A DNA stretch of 64,000 nucleotides from Apium graveolens (taxonomy: Eukaryota > Streptophyta > Magnoliopsida > Apiales > Apiaceae), in NCBI RefSeq assembly GCF_009905375.1, contig NW_027420018.1, forward strand, positions 62,001 to 126,000. The letters are read 5' to 3'. How positions within the stretch are numbered: position 1 is the first letter of the stretch; each line of letters begins with the position of its first letter. The notes below the pieces were generated by a model that did no database searches, was not told where the DNA came from, and saw nothing but the letters and a program-made list of their open reading frames with translations. Shown here in pieces: positions 41,591 through 58,607 of the stretch. A program made the translations under genes and the position numbers.

Positions 41591-42110
41591 GGGTTAAACA
41601 TAAATCGGATGACTAATTGCGTCCAAATATCTCATTCATTGCAAATTTGACTCAAACGGGTCATTAATTAACTTAATTTGAACATTTCGATACAGTCAAA
41701 AATTAAAATTATACAAAATTGAAAAATGGTAACATAGGATGGTAGAGCTCGTTTTGGAATTCAATACGATTACTAAAATTTTCTATTTGGCTCACAGAAT
41801 AATGATGATATCTGACATTGATTGTCCGAACTTGTGTTATTTTCAAAACTTAGAAGATTAAAAACGAGATTTAATCATGATTTTGTGAGTCAAAAAACAA
41901 GTTTTAATAATTATATTGAAGTCCAGAATGACCCCTACCATCATGTGTTAAGATTTTTGGATTCTGACTAGTTTTAGTTTTCGACTTTAACGGAATGACC
42001 AAATTAAGTTAATTGATGATCATTTTGAGTCAAAATTGCAATGAGTAATTTACTTGAATTTTTTGGACGCAGTTAGTCACCTACCTACCTGATATTTAAC
42101 CCACAAATGA
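41591..42110. mobile_element. Long-inverted-repeat element (520 bp), unit 3
   Basis: Complete copy with ATAAATAAAT on both flanks (41581-41590 and 42111-42120). Confidence 0.75.
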
Positions 42111-42226
42111 ATAAATAAATATTTTGATTAAAAGTATGGTTCTTGCCGGCTGGCATGCAAACCTAAAATGGGCCTCTTATTCTCGAGGAAACTTGACCCG
42201 ATTTTTTAAAAAAAATCGACTTTATT

Positions 42227-42284
42227 CCAGTGGCGGACGGGTGAGTAACGCGTAAGAACCTGCCTTGGGAGGGGAACAACAGCT
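42227..42284 (+). other. Plastid 16S rRNA fragment (~58 bp), unit 3
   Basis: Same fragment and same junctions as 26170-26227, so it was inherited with the duplication. Confidence 0.9.
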
Positions 42285-42336
42285 ATAAACTATGAATTTT
42301 TTGAAGAGCGAATTAAACCCAATCTACTAGATCTTT

Positions 42337-42502
42337 GGAAAATATTATTTTCAGAGCAAAATTTTTATTTTCAGAGCAAAAAAAGACTGAAATGACAAAA
42401 TTGCCCCTCCTGCATTCACAATAAAAGCCCTGAAAAATATGAATATAAGGATAATTTGGTCTTTTTGCACATAAAAAAAGAGCTCCGAAAATAACATTTT
42501 CC
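42337..42502. mobile_element. Mutator-type MITE (166 bp), unit 3
   Basis: Flanks are TAGATCTTT on the left and TAAATCTTT on the right, as in unit 2. Confidence 0.8.
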
Positions 42503-42511
42503 TAAATCTTT

Positions 42512-43738
42512 TTTGCATGTTTGCTTGTCCATGCCGCATAACTAAATACTGGTCAATATCAAATACAATTAAATAATTGATCTTAGATGGGGAATGAAAC
42601 TATTTTATCTCAAATAATGTGTTTTATAGGCCGGGGTTAAAATATGATTAAAGATTAAAAAAAACCGTTAGTTGGTAAAATGACCATAACAAACTAAAAT
42701 TAAATTAATAGATTAATTAAGTGTAGTGAACTATTTTTGCAAATTAGTTATATGCTGTTATTTTTTAACAAAATTGGAGAGTAAAAATGCAATTACCTCT
42801 TAAAATATATTTAACAAAAAAGCAAATCTATTATTAAAAAATATTAAAATTAAACAATCCATATTTTTAATTTTGAAGAAGAATGTTAATTAATATTAGT
42901 ATCAATCATTCCGTAAACTGAAACTAAGTCTTAGATTAATTCAAGACATTTTTTAGTAATTCTTTTTTGAAAAAATATATACTTTTCTTTAACTAAATTA
43001 ATATTAAAAATTTAAATAACTCTAAAAGATAATGCATAATATGTTTTAGAAACCACTTAAGCTATGTTTGGTTTAATAATATTGGGGTTGAAATAGATAA
43101 AAGTAGATTAAATCACGGGGATATGCCCGGTTATATTTTAATTCTTCTATAAAAATATAATTTGAAATAGTTTAATTTCAATATGTGTTATATTTATATC
43201 ATGTTATGATACTGAGATATAAAATAAAAATAAAAATATAAACACCTAAAAAGAGTATGACAAATTATAAGATTTTTTAATTAATTATATAAGTATATAA
43301 TAAATTGATGAATATTTAAATTAGTGAAAAAGAGAATTAGTGGAGACTTTAAAAATGAGAAGGGAGAAATGAGAAATGAGAAATGAGGAAAAGAGAGAAT
43401 AAATGGAGGTTATAAATGAAAGATGGACATTCAAAATATAATTAATTAGGAAAAAATGTTAATGGAAGATGAGACACACGTAGGATTTGATGATTTGAGC
43501 TATTTAATGAGAATTTGACATATAAGCAACGATGACATCAGCTGTACTATCTTTTAGTATAATGTAGACTCGTATCATATCATGTGTTTTGTTGAAATTT
43601 TTTATTTTAAAATCCATTTTTCAAATTCATGAGATATAGGGTTTTGAAAACCATCATATGAGCTATCAAACCCTTGATATCATTTATCACAAGGGCTGAG
43701 ACTCATTACACGTATTTTATTATATTTTTCATTTTTTT
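42512..43738. other. AT-rich spacer joining units 3 and 4
   Basis: No gene is seen. The sequence is almost identical to the unit 2/3 spacer. Confidence 0.6.
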
Positions 43739-45702
<1,964 letters not shown>

Positions 45703-46381
45703 TTCTTTTTTTTCAGGTTAAATTTTGATATTGATGAATAAAAAATGTGAATGCATATTTTAGTTTCTTAGATCCTATGTTAAAATATTTATAATCACAT
45801 ATTTTAATAAGAAAAATAAGCAAAAACACTAACTTTTTTAAAAAAAAATTGTGATTTTATTATCTTTTAAAACTTTTTGCAAAAATAGGGAATCAATTAA
45901 AATCAAGCAGACACGCAATTAGTTGAATTGTGTTTTTTATATTGCATTTGAGATTACATGAGGTTGCATAAATTCGTCTAAAGTTGCATCTAGTTGCATC
46001 AAGTTGCATAAAACCGTATATTCGCAAAAAAAATTGAAAATAGTATTTTTGCAAATAAAAAAGTAATTTTGCAAATTTTTGTAAAAATATTTTTAGCCTA
46101 AGGTATTTTTCAAAAAAACTCTAGTAATATTTATGATTAAATTAAGTGATAGTGTATAATTTTAGTTTTTAATATTAAAATAATTAATTAACAAAAATAT
46201 AATAAAGTGTCTTTTGATTCTTGATTCCAAATAACTTATCAACCAAACATCACTTAAGGGTATCATTCTCATCCTATTTTTGAACCAAACTGGTGATATC
46301 CGGTATCAAGATCCAAACTCATACCAGCTTATACCGATTTTTGATTCCAACCTGATACCACCTAGTTGGCCAAACGATCCC
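45703..46381. other. AT-rich DNA with MITE termini, unit 4
   Basis: Equivalent to 2516-3194. No gene is seen. Confidence 0.5.
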
Positions 46382-46384
46382 TTA

Positions 46385-47042
46385 GGGGTTGTTTGGTTCA
46401 CAAGACAGTATGAATTTGGAATAAGAAATTGGGTTAAAATGGTATGTGGTTGAGCAATCATTCATGATATTATGATATTATGTGTTTGGTTCGGTGCTGG
46501 AATGAATCTGTTTAATTTAAATATTTTTAATTCATTGATTTAATCAAACTTTTATATATTACATATGTCGAATTTAAGTTAATATACAACTTACAAACTA
46601 AAAAATTAAATAAATAAAAGTGATTAAAAATTTAAAATTTTCAGTAATTTATAATTTTTAAAACAAGTTAAATATTACTAATTAGTATTAAATAAAAATA
46701 AGCATTACTTATTTAAGATTAAACAACATGATATTTAAGATATGTGTTTTAAATTTGCATTTAACTTTATAAATAAAAATAAAATAATGAAATTTAATTT
46801 CATACCTCGTACATCTCAAACTCACCTTGAGGTATCAAATCTGGATTTGAAATATGTTTAAGAAATTGATATCAAAATTTAAAAACAGTCAACCAAGCAA
46901 CAAGTATGGGTTATCAAATCTGGATTCCAAATATGTTTAAGAAATTGATATCAAATTTTAAAAACAGTCAACCAAGCAACAAGTATGGGTTTGAAAGAAC
47001 AAACTCATACATAATACTAGAATAAGTTGAACCAAATGACCC
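46385..47042. mobile_element. PIF/Harbinger-type MITE, unit 4
   Basis: Same ends, with TTA at 46382-46384 and 47043-47045. Confidence 0.7.
46833..46989. repeat. 79-bp direct tandem duplication, unit 4
   Basis: Two copies, with GGATTTGAAAT in the first. Confidence 0.9.
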
Positions 47043-47045
47043 TTA

Positions 47046-47473
47046 AGATGTTACATTTCAAAAAGAAATCATTCAATAATTTTTTAAGTTAAAAAGTTTG
47101 TACTTAAAATCTAAAGGTTCTCTATTAGATATGGAACATATTCATGATATAATTACATTAATAACTTCTTTTAAAGTCAAAACTTTTTAGTAAATTTAAA
47201 GGTTATCTCTTACAGAGAGTACAAGATATTCATTATATCTAATTAATTAGGATCTTGTCTTTTTAAAAAATTTATTAGGGTCGAAGATGGTTAAATTTAA
47301 ATCTCTCAACAAATAAATGTCTTGTACACTGCAGGACAAAAACATACAGTTCATCAGCGAGTAGCTCTCATTTTCTGGCCTTTGCATTCGCCTGATCAAC
47401 ATAAATTTTCTAGATATCTCGACCAAATAAATCTCGTATACATAAAATTCCTGAATTCAGACAACGTGCAAGA
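47046..47473 (+). promoter_or_regulatory. Presumed 5' region of the unit 4 gene copy
   Basis: Non-coding and nearly identical to unit 3. Confidence 0.3.
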
Positions 47474-48190
47474 ATGGTGACACCGGCTAAACAATCCCTG
47501 GATGGAGAAGGAAGCAGCGCTCTTCGATTTTCGACTAATGTTCAGGTGAATTCTTCAATGTAACTACTATTTTTTTGTAAAAATAAGAAGTCACTAGAAT
47601 GTAGAAATGTTTCTGTGATGTATACCAACAGTAAAATATTTTGAAATGATTTAAATAGCGCCTAAACTAAAGGAATGTTGTGGCACAGGAGGAACTGGGA
47701 CAAAACAACTCAGGAGGAGGGCAAGATGACTGGGATCAAGGTGTTGTGTCAGCGGCGGCTGCAGAGAAAGCTCTGGGAAAGAGGAAGCTCGAAGACATTA
47801 TCGACGAGCAGATAACTGATGAGCAGCAGCAAGCGTAAGCTTTTTGTTTGTTTCCACAACAAATTATTGTTTTTTTCTTTGTTTTTAACTCAAATTACTT
47901 TGTTGGAGCGTACAGTGCACACATTGAGGCGAATCAAGGAGAGGAAATTGCAAGATCAGAGTTGCAGGATTCTCGTCAACAGGTAGCAAAACTAACCTCT
48001 TTTGTGTTCGTAATTTATTAATGTCTCTGTTAAGTAATCAATCGCTCTAAAACCTTAAGATTGTAGAGAAAAACCCAAATATGATCTTATACTCTTTAAC
48101 ACTCCAATTAATTATACGATACTTTTCGCTACGATCGATAATAACAAATAAAACCAATACCAATAACAAATATTTTAATAGAACAAATGG

Positions 48191-48353
48191 GGTGAAAGGA
48201 CTCGAACATAAGACCCTCCCTAGACCGCGCTCTTATACCATGTTAAGTAAACAGATTCACATAATTGACTAACCGAAACAAGATTTAACTTGAGATCCTG
48301 TATATAATAAACATCAAAAAAAATACACCGTTGGAGTGACTACGGAACCAACA
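48191..48353 (-). mobile_element. Small retroelement remnant in intron 3, unit 4
   Basis: Same remnant, with the possible short LTR starting at 48241. Confidence 0.35.
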
Positions 48354-48926
48354 CCTTGTAAGGCGTAGGAGTATCGTTGATTCCCTCTTAATTAGTTACA
48401 TATTGTTTACATTCAATATGGTTCTTTTTCTTTGCTTGACTTTCTTCTTTTTGTCCGTGACATTTGTAATTTGAAAAAAAAAAAGAGATGTATGCTACAG
48501 CCTGAAAAGCACGAGGCAAAGATTGATAAGGCTCCAACAAGTTACAATATGGTAAGTCCTCTCTGATCTGCTAATCTTGAAAATGAAAGTACTAGTGGCA
48601 CTAATTCAGGAGACAGTCATAACTTACTCAATGCAATGACGGCCAACAAATTTCAGGAAGCAATAGTTGAGCTTGTACGGTTGGCGACAGAAAGAGCTGA
48701 GAGTGATGGCTGTGGTCACTGAACCGCTGTGGAGGCATTGCGGTGCTGATGATGGAAGCAGAATTCTTGATAAAGTGGCATATAGTAGAATGTTTCCAAA
48801 TCTGGTTGGCCCCAGACAAGTAGGCTTCACATCTGAAGTTTCTCGTGAAACTGCCAGGATTGAATTGAGTCCCAAGAACCTCGTCAGTTATTTTATGGAC
48901 GTGGTCAGTATTATTTAAATTCTTTT

Positions 48927-48931
48927 GTATT
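48927..48931. other. Empty copia integration site, unit 4
   Basis: GTATT occurs once between TTCTTTT and TGTTTTGC, with no solo LTR. Units 1 (5744-5748) and 5 (59224-59228) are likewise empty. Confidence 0.95.
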
Positions 48932-51108
48932 TGTTTTGCATTGTCAATCTAGAACTGATGAATTTGCTTTCTAACTTGTCATCTTTTTTGTTAACTAGAG
49001 TAACTGGTATGTGATGTTTTATGAAATTGTCCCAAAGGCTAGGACAGTTGATGTCCTGATGAATCCAGAAGGAGCAACAGACTATGATGGAACCCTACAA
49101 GTGGTAATTAGATTTTTTTATTTATAAATCTTCCCCTTAAGTCTAGTTAACAAAAACATTATATTCAGTACATGTTAATAGTTTTTGAAATATAATTAAT
49201 CTATCATGTATGCTTGCATGCAAATCTAATTCAGATGGCTGCTACATATCAACTCTCTACACCACTTGTCCCAAACCGTGAGACCTATTTTGCGAGATAT
49301 TGTAAGCGATATTCTGAGAATGACTGGATAGTGGTCGACGTTTCATTAGACAGTGTACACCAAGTTCCAGTAACCGGGTGCAAGAAAAGGCCATCAGGTT
49401 GCCTTATTCATGAATTACCTGATGGATTCTCACAGGTGAACTAAATGCATACAATGTTGATCATATATATTATATATTTCATTGTATGAGCTTGATTGAT
49501 ATTTCATGGATTACCTAATTATGGTTTACTCATGTAATGTTTTTCAAGATTACATGGGTTGAGCATGTAGATGCGGACTGCAGGGGTATCAGCGCTATGT
49601 ATCAACCTCTGCTAGATTCTAGTATAGGATTTGGAGCCAAAAGATGGATCTCTACCCTAGAAAGAAGGTGTCGACAAATGGGAAATGACATCTCGCTAAA
49701 GGCCCCTCTAGGAGAATACAATCAACTAGGTACATAAATGAAACTTGCACTAGTAGAATTTCACTTAAAATTCCTGCTGCTCCATCATAAAATTGAATCT
49801 CCTATATGCATTTATGTTTTTCACACAGTGATGTCAAGTGATGAAAGAGCTCAGACAGTTCTATTGAAGCTTGCTGCAAAAATGGTGTTAAACTTTAACT
49901 CAGGAATTAGTGGTTTAATCGGGAACTGGAAAGAACTATCCGGACATTCTACTGACGACAATATTAGGGTCATGACAAGAATGAATATGAGAGATCATAG
50001 CCTACCTAGGGGTACTCTGATATCTGCTGCTTCATCAATTTGGCTTCCAGTGCCACCGAAGTCTGTGTTTGATTTTCTCCGCAATCACAACTCAGGAAGC
50101 GAGGTATCTTTACCTGAAATTAAATGCATTACCACTTTTAACTGCAATTAGAAAGAACTTTTCATTATTCGGTCTTCTTAAATTATCATCTATAGGTAAA
50201 TTATGTTATCTTCATTAGGTTCAAGGCATTATATCAGTGCACATATAGAGACTTCAGACGAATTTATGATTGTAACTAGACTTCATTATCTAAACTGTCT
50301 ATATAAGTACAACAACTTTCCTTACATTGTTATGCCAAATTGAAGCAAATTTACATGCATCTATATAGTTAGATTCCAAATTAGCTGTTATTCCATGTTG
50401 TACGCTGACAACTAATCATTAGACCTTAATATTCCACGTACAGCCGCTGATTCCATACCCCGGTAGGGAATGGGAGGTCCTCTCCGGTGAAACTGCTGTT
50501 GAACAAGTGTGTCACATTACCAAAGGCCATGAAGCTAGCTATTCTGTTTCAATACACAAGGTTCTGGTAAGTGCATATGTAGAAAGTTTTCATTTCATTA
50601 TCAGTAGAAGTAAAAAGGAAATAATGATTTTCTTATTTATAACGATCACAAATTCGTTGTAGGCTGAGAACTCAAGCCAAGAGAACATACTATTACTGCA
50701 AGAGAGTTGCAGTGATCCAGTGGCTTCATACATTGTCTTTTCCCGCCTAAGAACTGAGGATATGCATCTGATACTGAATGGAATAAGTTCCCAATATCGA
50801 CCCCTTCTTCCATCGGGATTTGCAGTGCATCCTGATGGACCTGCTACTGGAACAGAAGGATCCGGAGGATCGTTATTGACCGTTTCGTTTCAGCTATTGG
50901 TCGATGATTCTCCGACATTCGTACCGCCCGCTGAAATGCATTCCCAAGCAGCAGACCTCATCAACCTCACGACGGAGAGGATTAAAGTAGCAGTGGAGGA
51001 ATTCTTATCTCAGGCAGCGCTGCTTGCTTCCATGAATGAGGCCTAATAGAAATGAGGTTGCTATTTCATCATTTGTGTAATCATTAAACATGACAAGTTA
51101 TTGACAAA

Positions 51109-51822
51109 GTGCCTTGCTGGATCAAACTAGGTGAAGTGCCACCTTCCTACTGGTCTCGTGATGGTTTAACCATGATTTCTCAGCTCATTGGAAAGCCTAT
51201 TAAGTTTGATGAAATTACTGCACGTTTTGAATCTTTGAAATTTGCTCGAGTCCAATTTGAACTTGAATATTCTGCACCTAGACCTTCATGTGTATGGGTA
51301 CCTATTATTATCAAAAAAGGTGTAGAGGAGAGACTTTGAGTAAGTATTGAATATTCCCAGTTGTCGCATTCTTGTAGTATATGCAAAGCTTTTGGCCACT
51401 CGTTGACAAGATGCAATGATAACCCTGACAGAGAAGTTCCGCAACCAAAAAGGCCAAGACACCAACTGCAAAATACAAATGAAAAGAAGGGTGATAAGGG
51501 AGACAAGGAGAGAGGTACTGATCAGGGAACAAGTCAAGAGACAGAAGCTATGGAGAAAGAGCAGTGTGAAAATTATCTTCTAAACAGAGAAATGATATCA
51601 TTTGTGGTGGGTAAATTTATGGGTTGTGATGTCGTTATGGATGAGGATCAAATTGTTAAAGAGGCAACAAATGATGATCAAAAGGAAGATGCTGGTTTAG
51701 CAGACTCAAATATGGTTACTACTAATGTTTTGATGGGCTGTTTGACTCAGAAAATGATAGTAGAGAAAACATCTTTGGTGTATACTAATGTGGAGATTTA
51801 CCCACCTGATACAGCAAGATAA
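51109..51822 (+). pseudogene. LINE ORF1-like fragment, unit 4
   Basis: Same as in unit 2, with TGA at 51337-51339. Confidence 0.65.
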
Positions 51823-52747
51823 CAAGGTAACCCAGTCAACTGCTTTGGTTGTGATTCATGAGCCACTTTGCACTGAAAATGTGTTTGAGACTCGAAGCAG
51901 TTTAGAAGATGGTGAATTTGTACTTATTTCCGGTGTTATCTAACTAAAAAAATTCGAAACAATACACAATATAACAAATATGAGTAATAAAAATATAGTG
52001 TATATATAAATATAAATATATACTCAATCAATATTTTTTTAAAAAAAATTATTATTTAGTTGATAAAAGATAATTAATATTAAAATAAGAATCTGATATT
52101 GCAAGGGGTTGCGAAGTTATCAATTTAGATTAATTTATACATTGTAATATTGGATATTTATGTATTATGTCTCGATTCATGTCTCTTTACTTTTCATCTT
52201 TTTGTTACTATTTGCTAGATGTTTAAGAAATTTTAAAACCCGATTCAATCCAGAATAAAAATGAAAAGTCTGATTTGAACATAGTCTCACTAGGTTTGAT
52301 AAGGACACGGGCCTTAAACGAGTCTCTTTTTTATTCTAAATTTAGATCAATCCAAAATTCAAAAAATTCAGATAAAATCCTAGACTTAAAAAGTCTAAAT
52401 AAAAGTTCTATTCGACCCTTAGAAGCCCAGATTTTTTAAAACGACTGAAAAATATGATTTTCTTTCTATATAAATTCTAGAAATGTACAAAAATTTTAAT
52501 AAATTTTTAAAAAGCATATTAAATTATACTATTAGAATCAAGACAAGTTATAATTCATTGGTTTTTGATTTAATACAATAAATAACATTTATGAAGATTA
52601 ATAACTGAGAAGTCTAAATGTAATATAAAGGAATATTATTTATTTCGGTATCTAAATTATTCTAATTCAAGATATTATTTGTTTCTTTTTGTAAACAAGC
52701 CACGGTTTAAAGCACGGACACGAACTAATATTGATATATAAATAAAT
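51823..52747. other. AT-rich spacer, unit 4
   Basis: No gene is seen. From about 52170 it shares variants with unit 5 and not with units 2-3 (CTCGATTCATG, CACTAGGTTTGATAAGG). Confidence 0.6.
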
Positions 52748-53267
52748 GGGTTAAACATCAACCGGATGACTAATTGCGTCCAAATATCTCATTCATTGCA
52801 AATTTGACTCAAACGGGTCATTAATTAAGTTAATTTGAACATTTCGATACAGTCAAAAATTAAAATTATACAAAATTGAAAAATGGTAACATAGGATGGT
52901 AGAGCTCGTTTTGGAATTCAATACGATTACTAAAATTTTCTATTTGGCTCACAGAATAATGATGATATCTGACATTGATTGTCCGAACTAGTGTTATTTT
53001 CAAAACCTAGAAGATTAAAAATGAGATTTAATCATGATTTTGTGAGTCAAAAAACAAGTTTTAATAATTATATTGAAGTCCAAAATGACCCCTACCATCA
53101 TGTGTTAACATTTTTGGATTTTGACTAGTTTTAGTTTTGGATTTTAACGGAATGACCAAATTAAGTTAATTGATGATCATTTTGAGTCAAAATTGTAATG
53201 AGTAATTTACTTGAATTTTTTGGACGCAGTTAGTCACCTACCTACCTGATATTTAACCCACAAATGA
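52748..53267. mobile_element. Long-inverted-repeat element (520 bp), unit 4
   Basis: Complete copy flanked by ATAAATAAAT. Confidence 0.75.
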
Positions 53268-53455
53268 ATAAATAAATATTTTGATTAAAAGTATGGTTGA
53301 GCCCGATACGGTCCGGCCGGCTTGCATGCAAACCTAAAATGGGCCTCTTATTCTGGAGGAAACTTGACCCGATTTTTTAAAAAAAATCGACTTTATCTGT
53401 TTTATAAACTATGAATTTTTTAAAGAGCGAATTAAACCCAATCTACTAGATCTTT

Positions 53456-53621
53456 GGAAAATATTATTTTCAGAGCAAAATTTTTATTTTCAGAGCAAAA
53501 AAAGACTGAAATGACAAAATTGCCCCTCCTGCATTCACAATAAAAGCCCTGAAAAATATGAATATAAGGATAATTTGGTCTTTTTGCACATAAAAAAGGA
53601 GCTCTGAAAATAACATTTTTC
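53456..53621. mobile_element. Mutator-type MITE (166 bp), unit 4
   Basis: Same element; the last two bases read TC where the others have CC. Confidence 0.8.
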
Positions 53622-53630
53622 TAAATCTTT

Positions 53631-54872
53631 TTTGCATGTTTGCTTGTCCATGCCGCATAACTAAATACTGGTCAATATCAAATACAATTAAATAATTGAT
53701 CTTAGATTGGGAATGAAACTATTTTATCTCAAATAATGTGTTTTATAGGTCGGGGTTAAAATATGATTAAAGATTAAAAAAAATCGTTAGTTGGTAAAAT
53801 GACCATAACAAACTAAAATTAAATTAATAGATTAATTAAGTGTAGTGAACTATTTTTGCAAATTAGTTATATGCTGTTATTTTTGAACGAAAATTGGAGA
53901 GTAAAAATGTAATTACCTCTTAAAATATATTTAACAAAAAAGCAAATCTATTATTAAAAAACATTAAAATTAAACAATCCATATTTTTAATTTTGAAGAA
54001 GAATGTTAATTAATATTAGTATCAATCATTCCGTAAACTAAAATTAAGTCTTAGATTAATTCAAGACATTTTTTAGTAATTCTTTTTTGAAAAAATATAT
54101 ACTTTTCTTTAACTAAATTAATATTAAAAATTTAAACAACTCTAAAAGATAATGCATAATATGTTTTAGAAACCACTTAAGCTATGTTTGGTTTAATAAT
54201 ATTGGGTATGAGATATGGGGTTGAAATAGATAAAAGTAGATTAAATCACGGGAATATGCCTGGTTATATTTTAATTCTTCTATAAAAATATAATTTGAAA
54301 TAGTTTAATTTCAATATGTGTTATATTTATATCATGTTATGATACTGAGATATAAAATAAAAATAAAAATATAAACACCTAAAAAGAGTATGACAAATTA
54401 TAAGATTTTTTAATTAATTATATAAGTATATAATAAATTGATGAATATTTAAATTAGTGAAAGACATAATTAGTGGAGACTTTAAAAATGAGAAGGGAGA
54501 AATGAGAAATGAGAAATGAGGAAAAGAGAGAATAAATGGAGGTTATAAATGAAAGATAGACATTCAAAATATAATTAATTAGGGAAAAATGTTAATGGAA
54601 GATGAGACACACGTAGGATTTGATGATTTCAACTATTTAATGAGAATTTGACATATAAGCAACGATGACATCAGCTGTACTATCTTTTAGTATAATGTAG
54701 ACTCGTATCATATCATGTGTTTTGTTGAAATTTTTTTATTTTAAAATCCATTTTTCAAATTCATGAGATATAGGGTTTAGAAAGCCATCATATGAGCTAT
54801 CAAACCCTTGATATCATTTATCACAAGGGCTGAGACTCATTACACGTATTTTATTATATTTTTCATTTTTTT
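53631..54872. other. AT-rich spacer joining units 4 and 5
   Basis: No gene is seen. It keeps the GGGTATGAGATATGGGG form of unit 1 near 54204, where units 2 and 3 have a short deletion. Confidence 0.6.
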
Positions 54873-56836
<1,964 letters not shown>

Positions 56837-57516
56837 TTCTTTTTTTTCAGGTTAAATTTTGATATTGATGAATAAAAAATGTGAATGCATATTTTAGTTT
56901 CTTAGATCCTATGTTAAAATATTTATAATCACATATTTTAATAAGAAAAATAAGCAAAAACACTAACTTTTTTTTAAAAAAAATTGTGATTTTATTATCT
57001 TTTAAAACTTTTTACAAAATTAGGGAATCAATTAAAATCAAGCAGACACGCAATTAGTTGAATTGTGTTTTTTATATTGCATTTGAGATTACATGAGGTT
57101 GCATAAATTCGTCTAAAGTTGCATCTAGTTGCATCAAGTTGCATAAAACCGTATATTCGCAAAAAAAATGGAAAATAGTATTTTTGCAAATAAAAAAGTA
57201 ATTTTGCAATTTTTTGTAAAAATATTTTTAGCCTAAGGTATTTTTCAAAAAAACTCTAGTAATATTTATGATTAAATTAAGTGATCGTGTATAATTTTAG
57301 TTTTTAATATTAAAATAATAAATTAACAAAAATATAATAAAGTGTCTTTTGATTCTTGATTCCAAATAACTTATCAACCAAACACCACTTAAGGGTATCA
57401 TTCTCGTCCTATTTTTGAACCAAACTGGTGATATCCGGTATCAAGATCCAAACTCATACCAGCTTATACCGATTTTTGATTCCAACCTGATACCACCTAG
57501 TTGGCCAAACGATCCC
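56837..57516. other. AT-rich DNA with MITE termini, unit 5
   Basis: Equivalent to 2516-3194. No gene is seen. Confidence 0.5.
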
Positions 57517-57519
57517 TTA

Positions 57520-58176
57520 GGGGTTGTTTGGTTCACAAGACAGTATGAATTTGGAATAAGAAATTGGGTTAAAATGGTATGTGGTTGAGCAATCATTCAT
57601 GATATTATGATATTATGTGTTTGGTTCGGTGCTGAAATGAATCTGTTTAATTTAAATATTTTTAATTCATTGATTTAATCAAACTTTTATATATTACATA
57701 TGTCGAATTTAAGTTAATATACAACTTACAAACTAAAAAATTAAATAAATAAAAGTGATTAAAAATTTAAAATTTTCATTAATTTATAATTTTTAAAACA
57801 AGTAAAATATTACTAATTAGTATTAAATAAAAATAAGCATTACTTATTTAAGATTAAACAACATGATATTTAAGATATGTGTTTTAAATTTGCATTTAAC
57901 TTTATAAATAAAAATAAAATAATGAAATTTAATTTCATACTCGTACATCTCAAACTCACCTTGAGGTATCAAATCTGGATTCCAAATATGTTTAAGAAAT
58001 TGATATCAAAATTTAAAAACAGTCAACCAAGCAACAAGTATGGGTTATCAAATCTGGATTCCAAATATGTTTAAGAAATTGATATCAAATTTTAAAAACA
58101 GTCAACCAAGCAACAAGTATGGGTTTGAAAGAACAAACTCATATATAATACTAGAATGAGTTGAACCAAATGACCC
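57520..58176. mobile_element. PIF/Harbinger-type MITE, unit 5
   Basis: Same ends, with TTA at 57517-57519 and 58177-58179. Confidence 0.7.
57967..58123. repeat. 79-bp direct tandem duplication, unit 5
   Basis: Two copies, both with TATCAAATCTGG. A one-base loss upstream (CATACTCGTAC) opens a short frame across both copies, which is not taken as a gene. Confidence 0.9.
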
Positions 58177-58179
58177 TTA

Positions 58180-58607
58180 AGATGTTACATTTCAAAAAGA
58201 AATCATTCAATAATTTTTTAAGTTAAAAAGTTTGTACTTAAAATCTAAAGGTTCTCTATTAGATATGGAACATATTCATGGTATAATTACATTAATAACT
58301 TCTTTTAAAGTCAAAACATTTTAGTAAATTTAAAGGTTATCTCTTACAGAGAGTACAAGATATTCATTATATCTAATTAATTAGGATCTTGTCTTTTTAA
58401 AAAATTTATTAGGGTCGAAGATGGTTAAATTTAAATCTCTCAACAAATAAATGTCTTGTACACTGCAGGACAAAAATATACAGTTCATCAGCGAGTAGCT
58501 CTCATTTTCTGGCCTTTGCATTCGCCTGATCAACATAAATTTTCTAGATATCTCGACCAAATAAATCTCGTATACATAAAATTCCTGAATTCAGACAACG
58601 TGCAAGA
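58180..58607 (+). promoter_or_regulatory. Presumed 5' region of the unit 5 gene copy
   Basis: Non-coding and conserved with the other units. Confidence 0.3.

Larger units (their letters stand above)
47474..51046 (+). pseudogene. START-domain HD-ZIP IV-derived gene, frameshifted, no copia (unit 4)
   Basis: It has the same exon-5 extra A as units 2 and 3 and stops at TGA 48720-48722. Intron 5 is short and contains the intact pre-insertion copia site. The frameshift is therefore older than the copia insertion. The other exons have intact splice borders and exons 6-11 look identical to units 2 and 3. Confidence 0.8.

Noticed and set aside
57877..58074. 65-codon frame over the 79-bp tandem repeats in unit 5
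   Set aside because: It is opened by a one-base loss in unit 5 only, and it reads through AT-rich MITE sequence.
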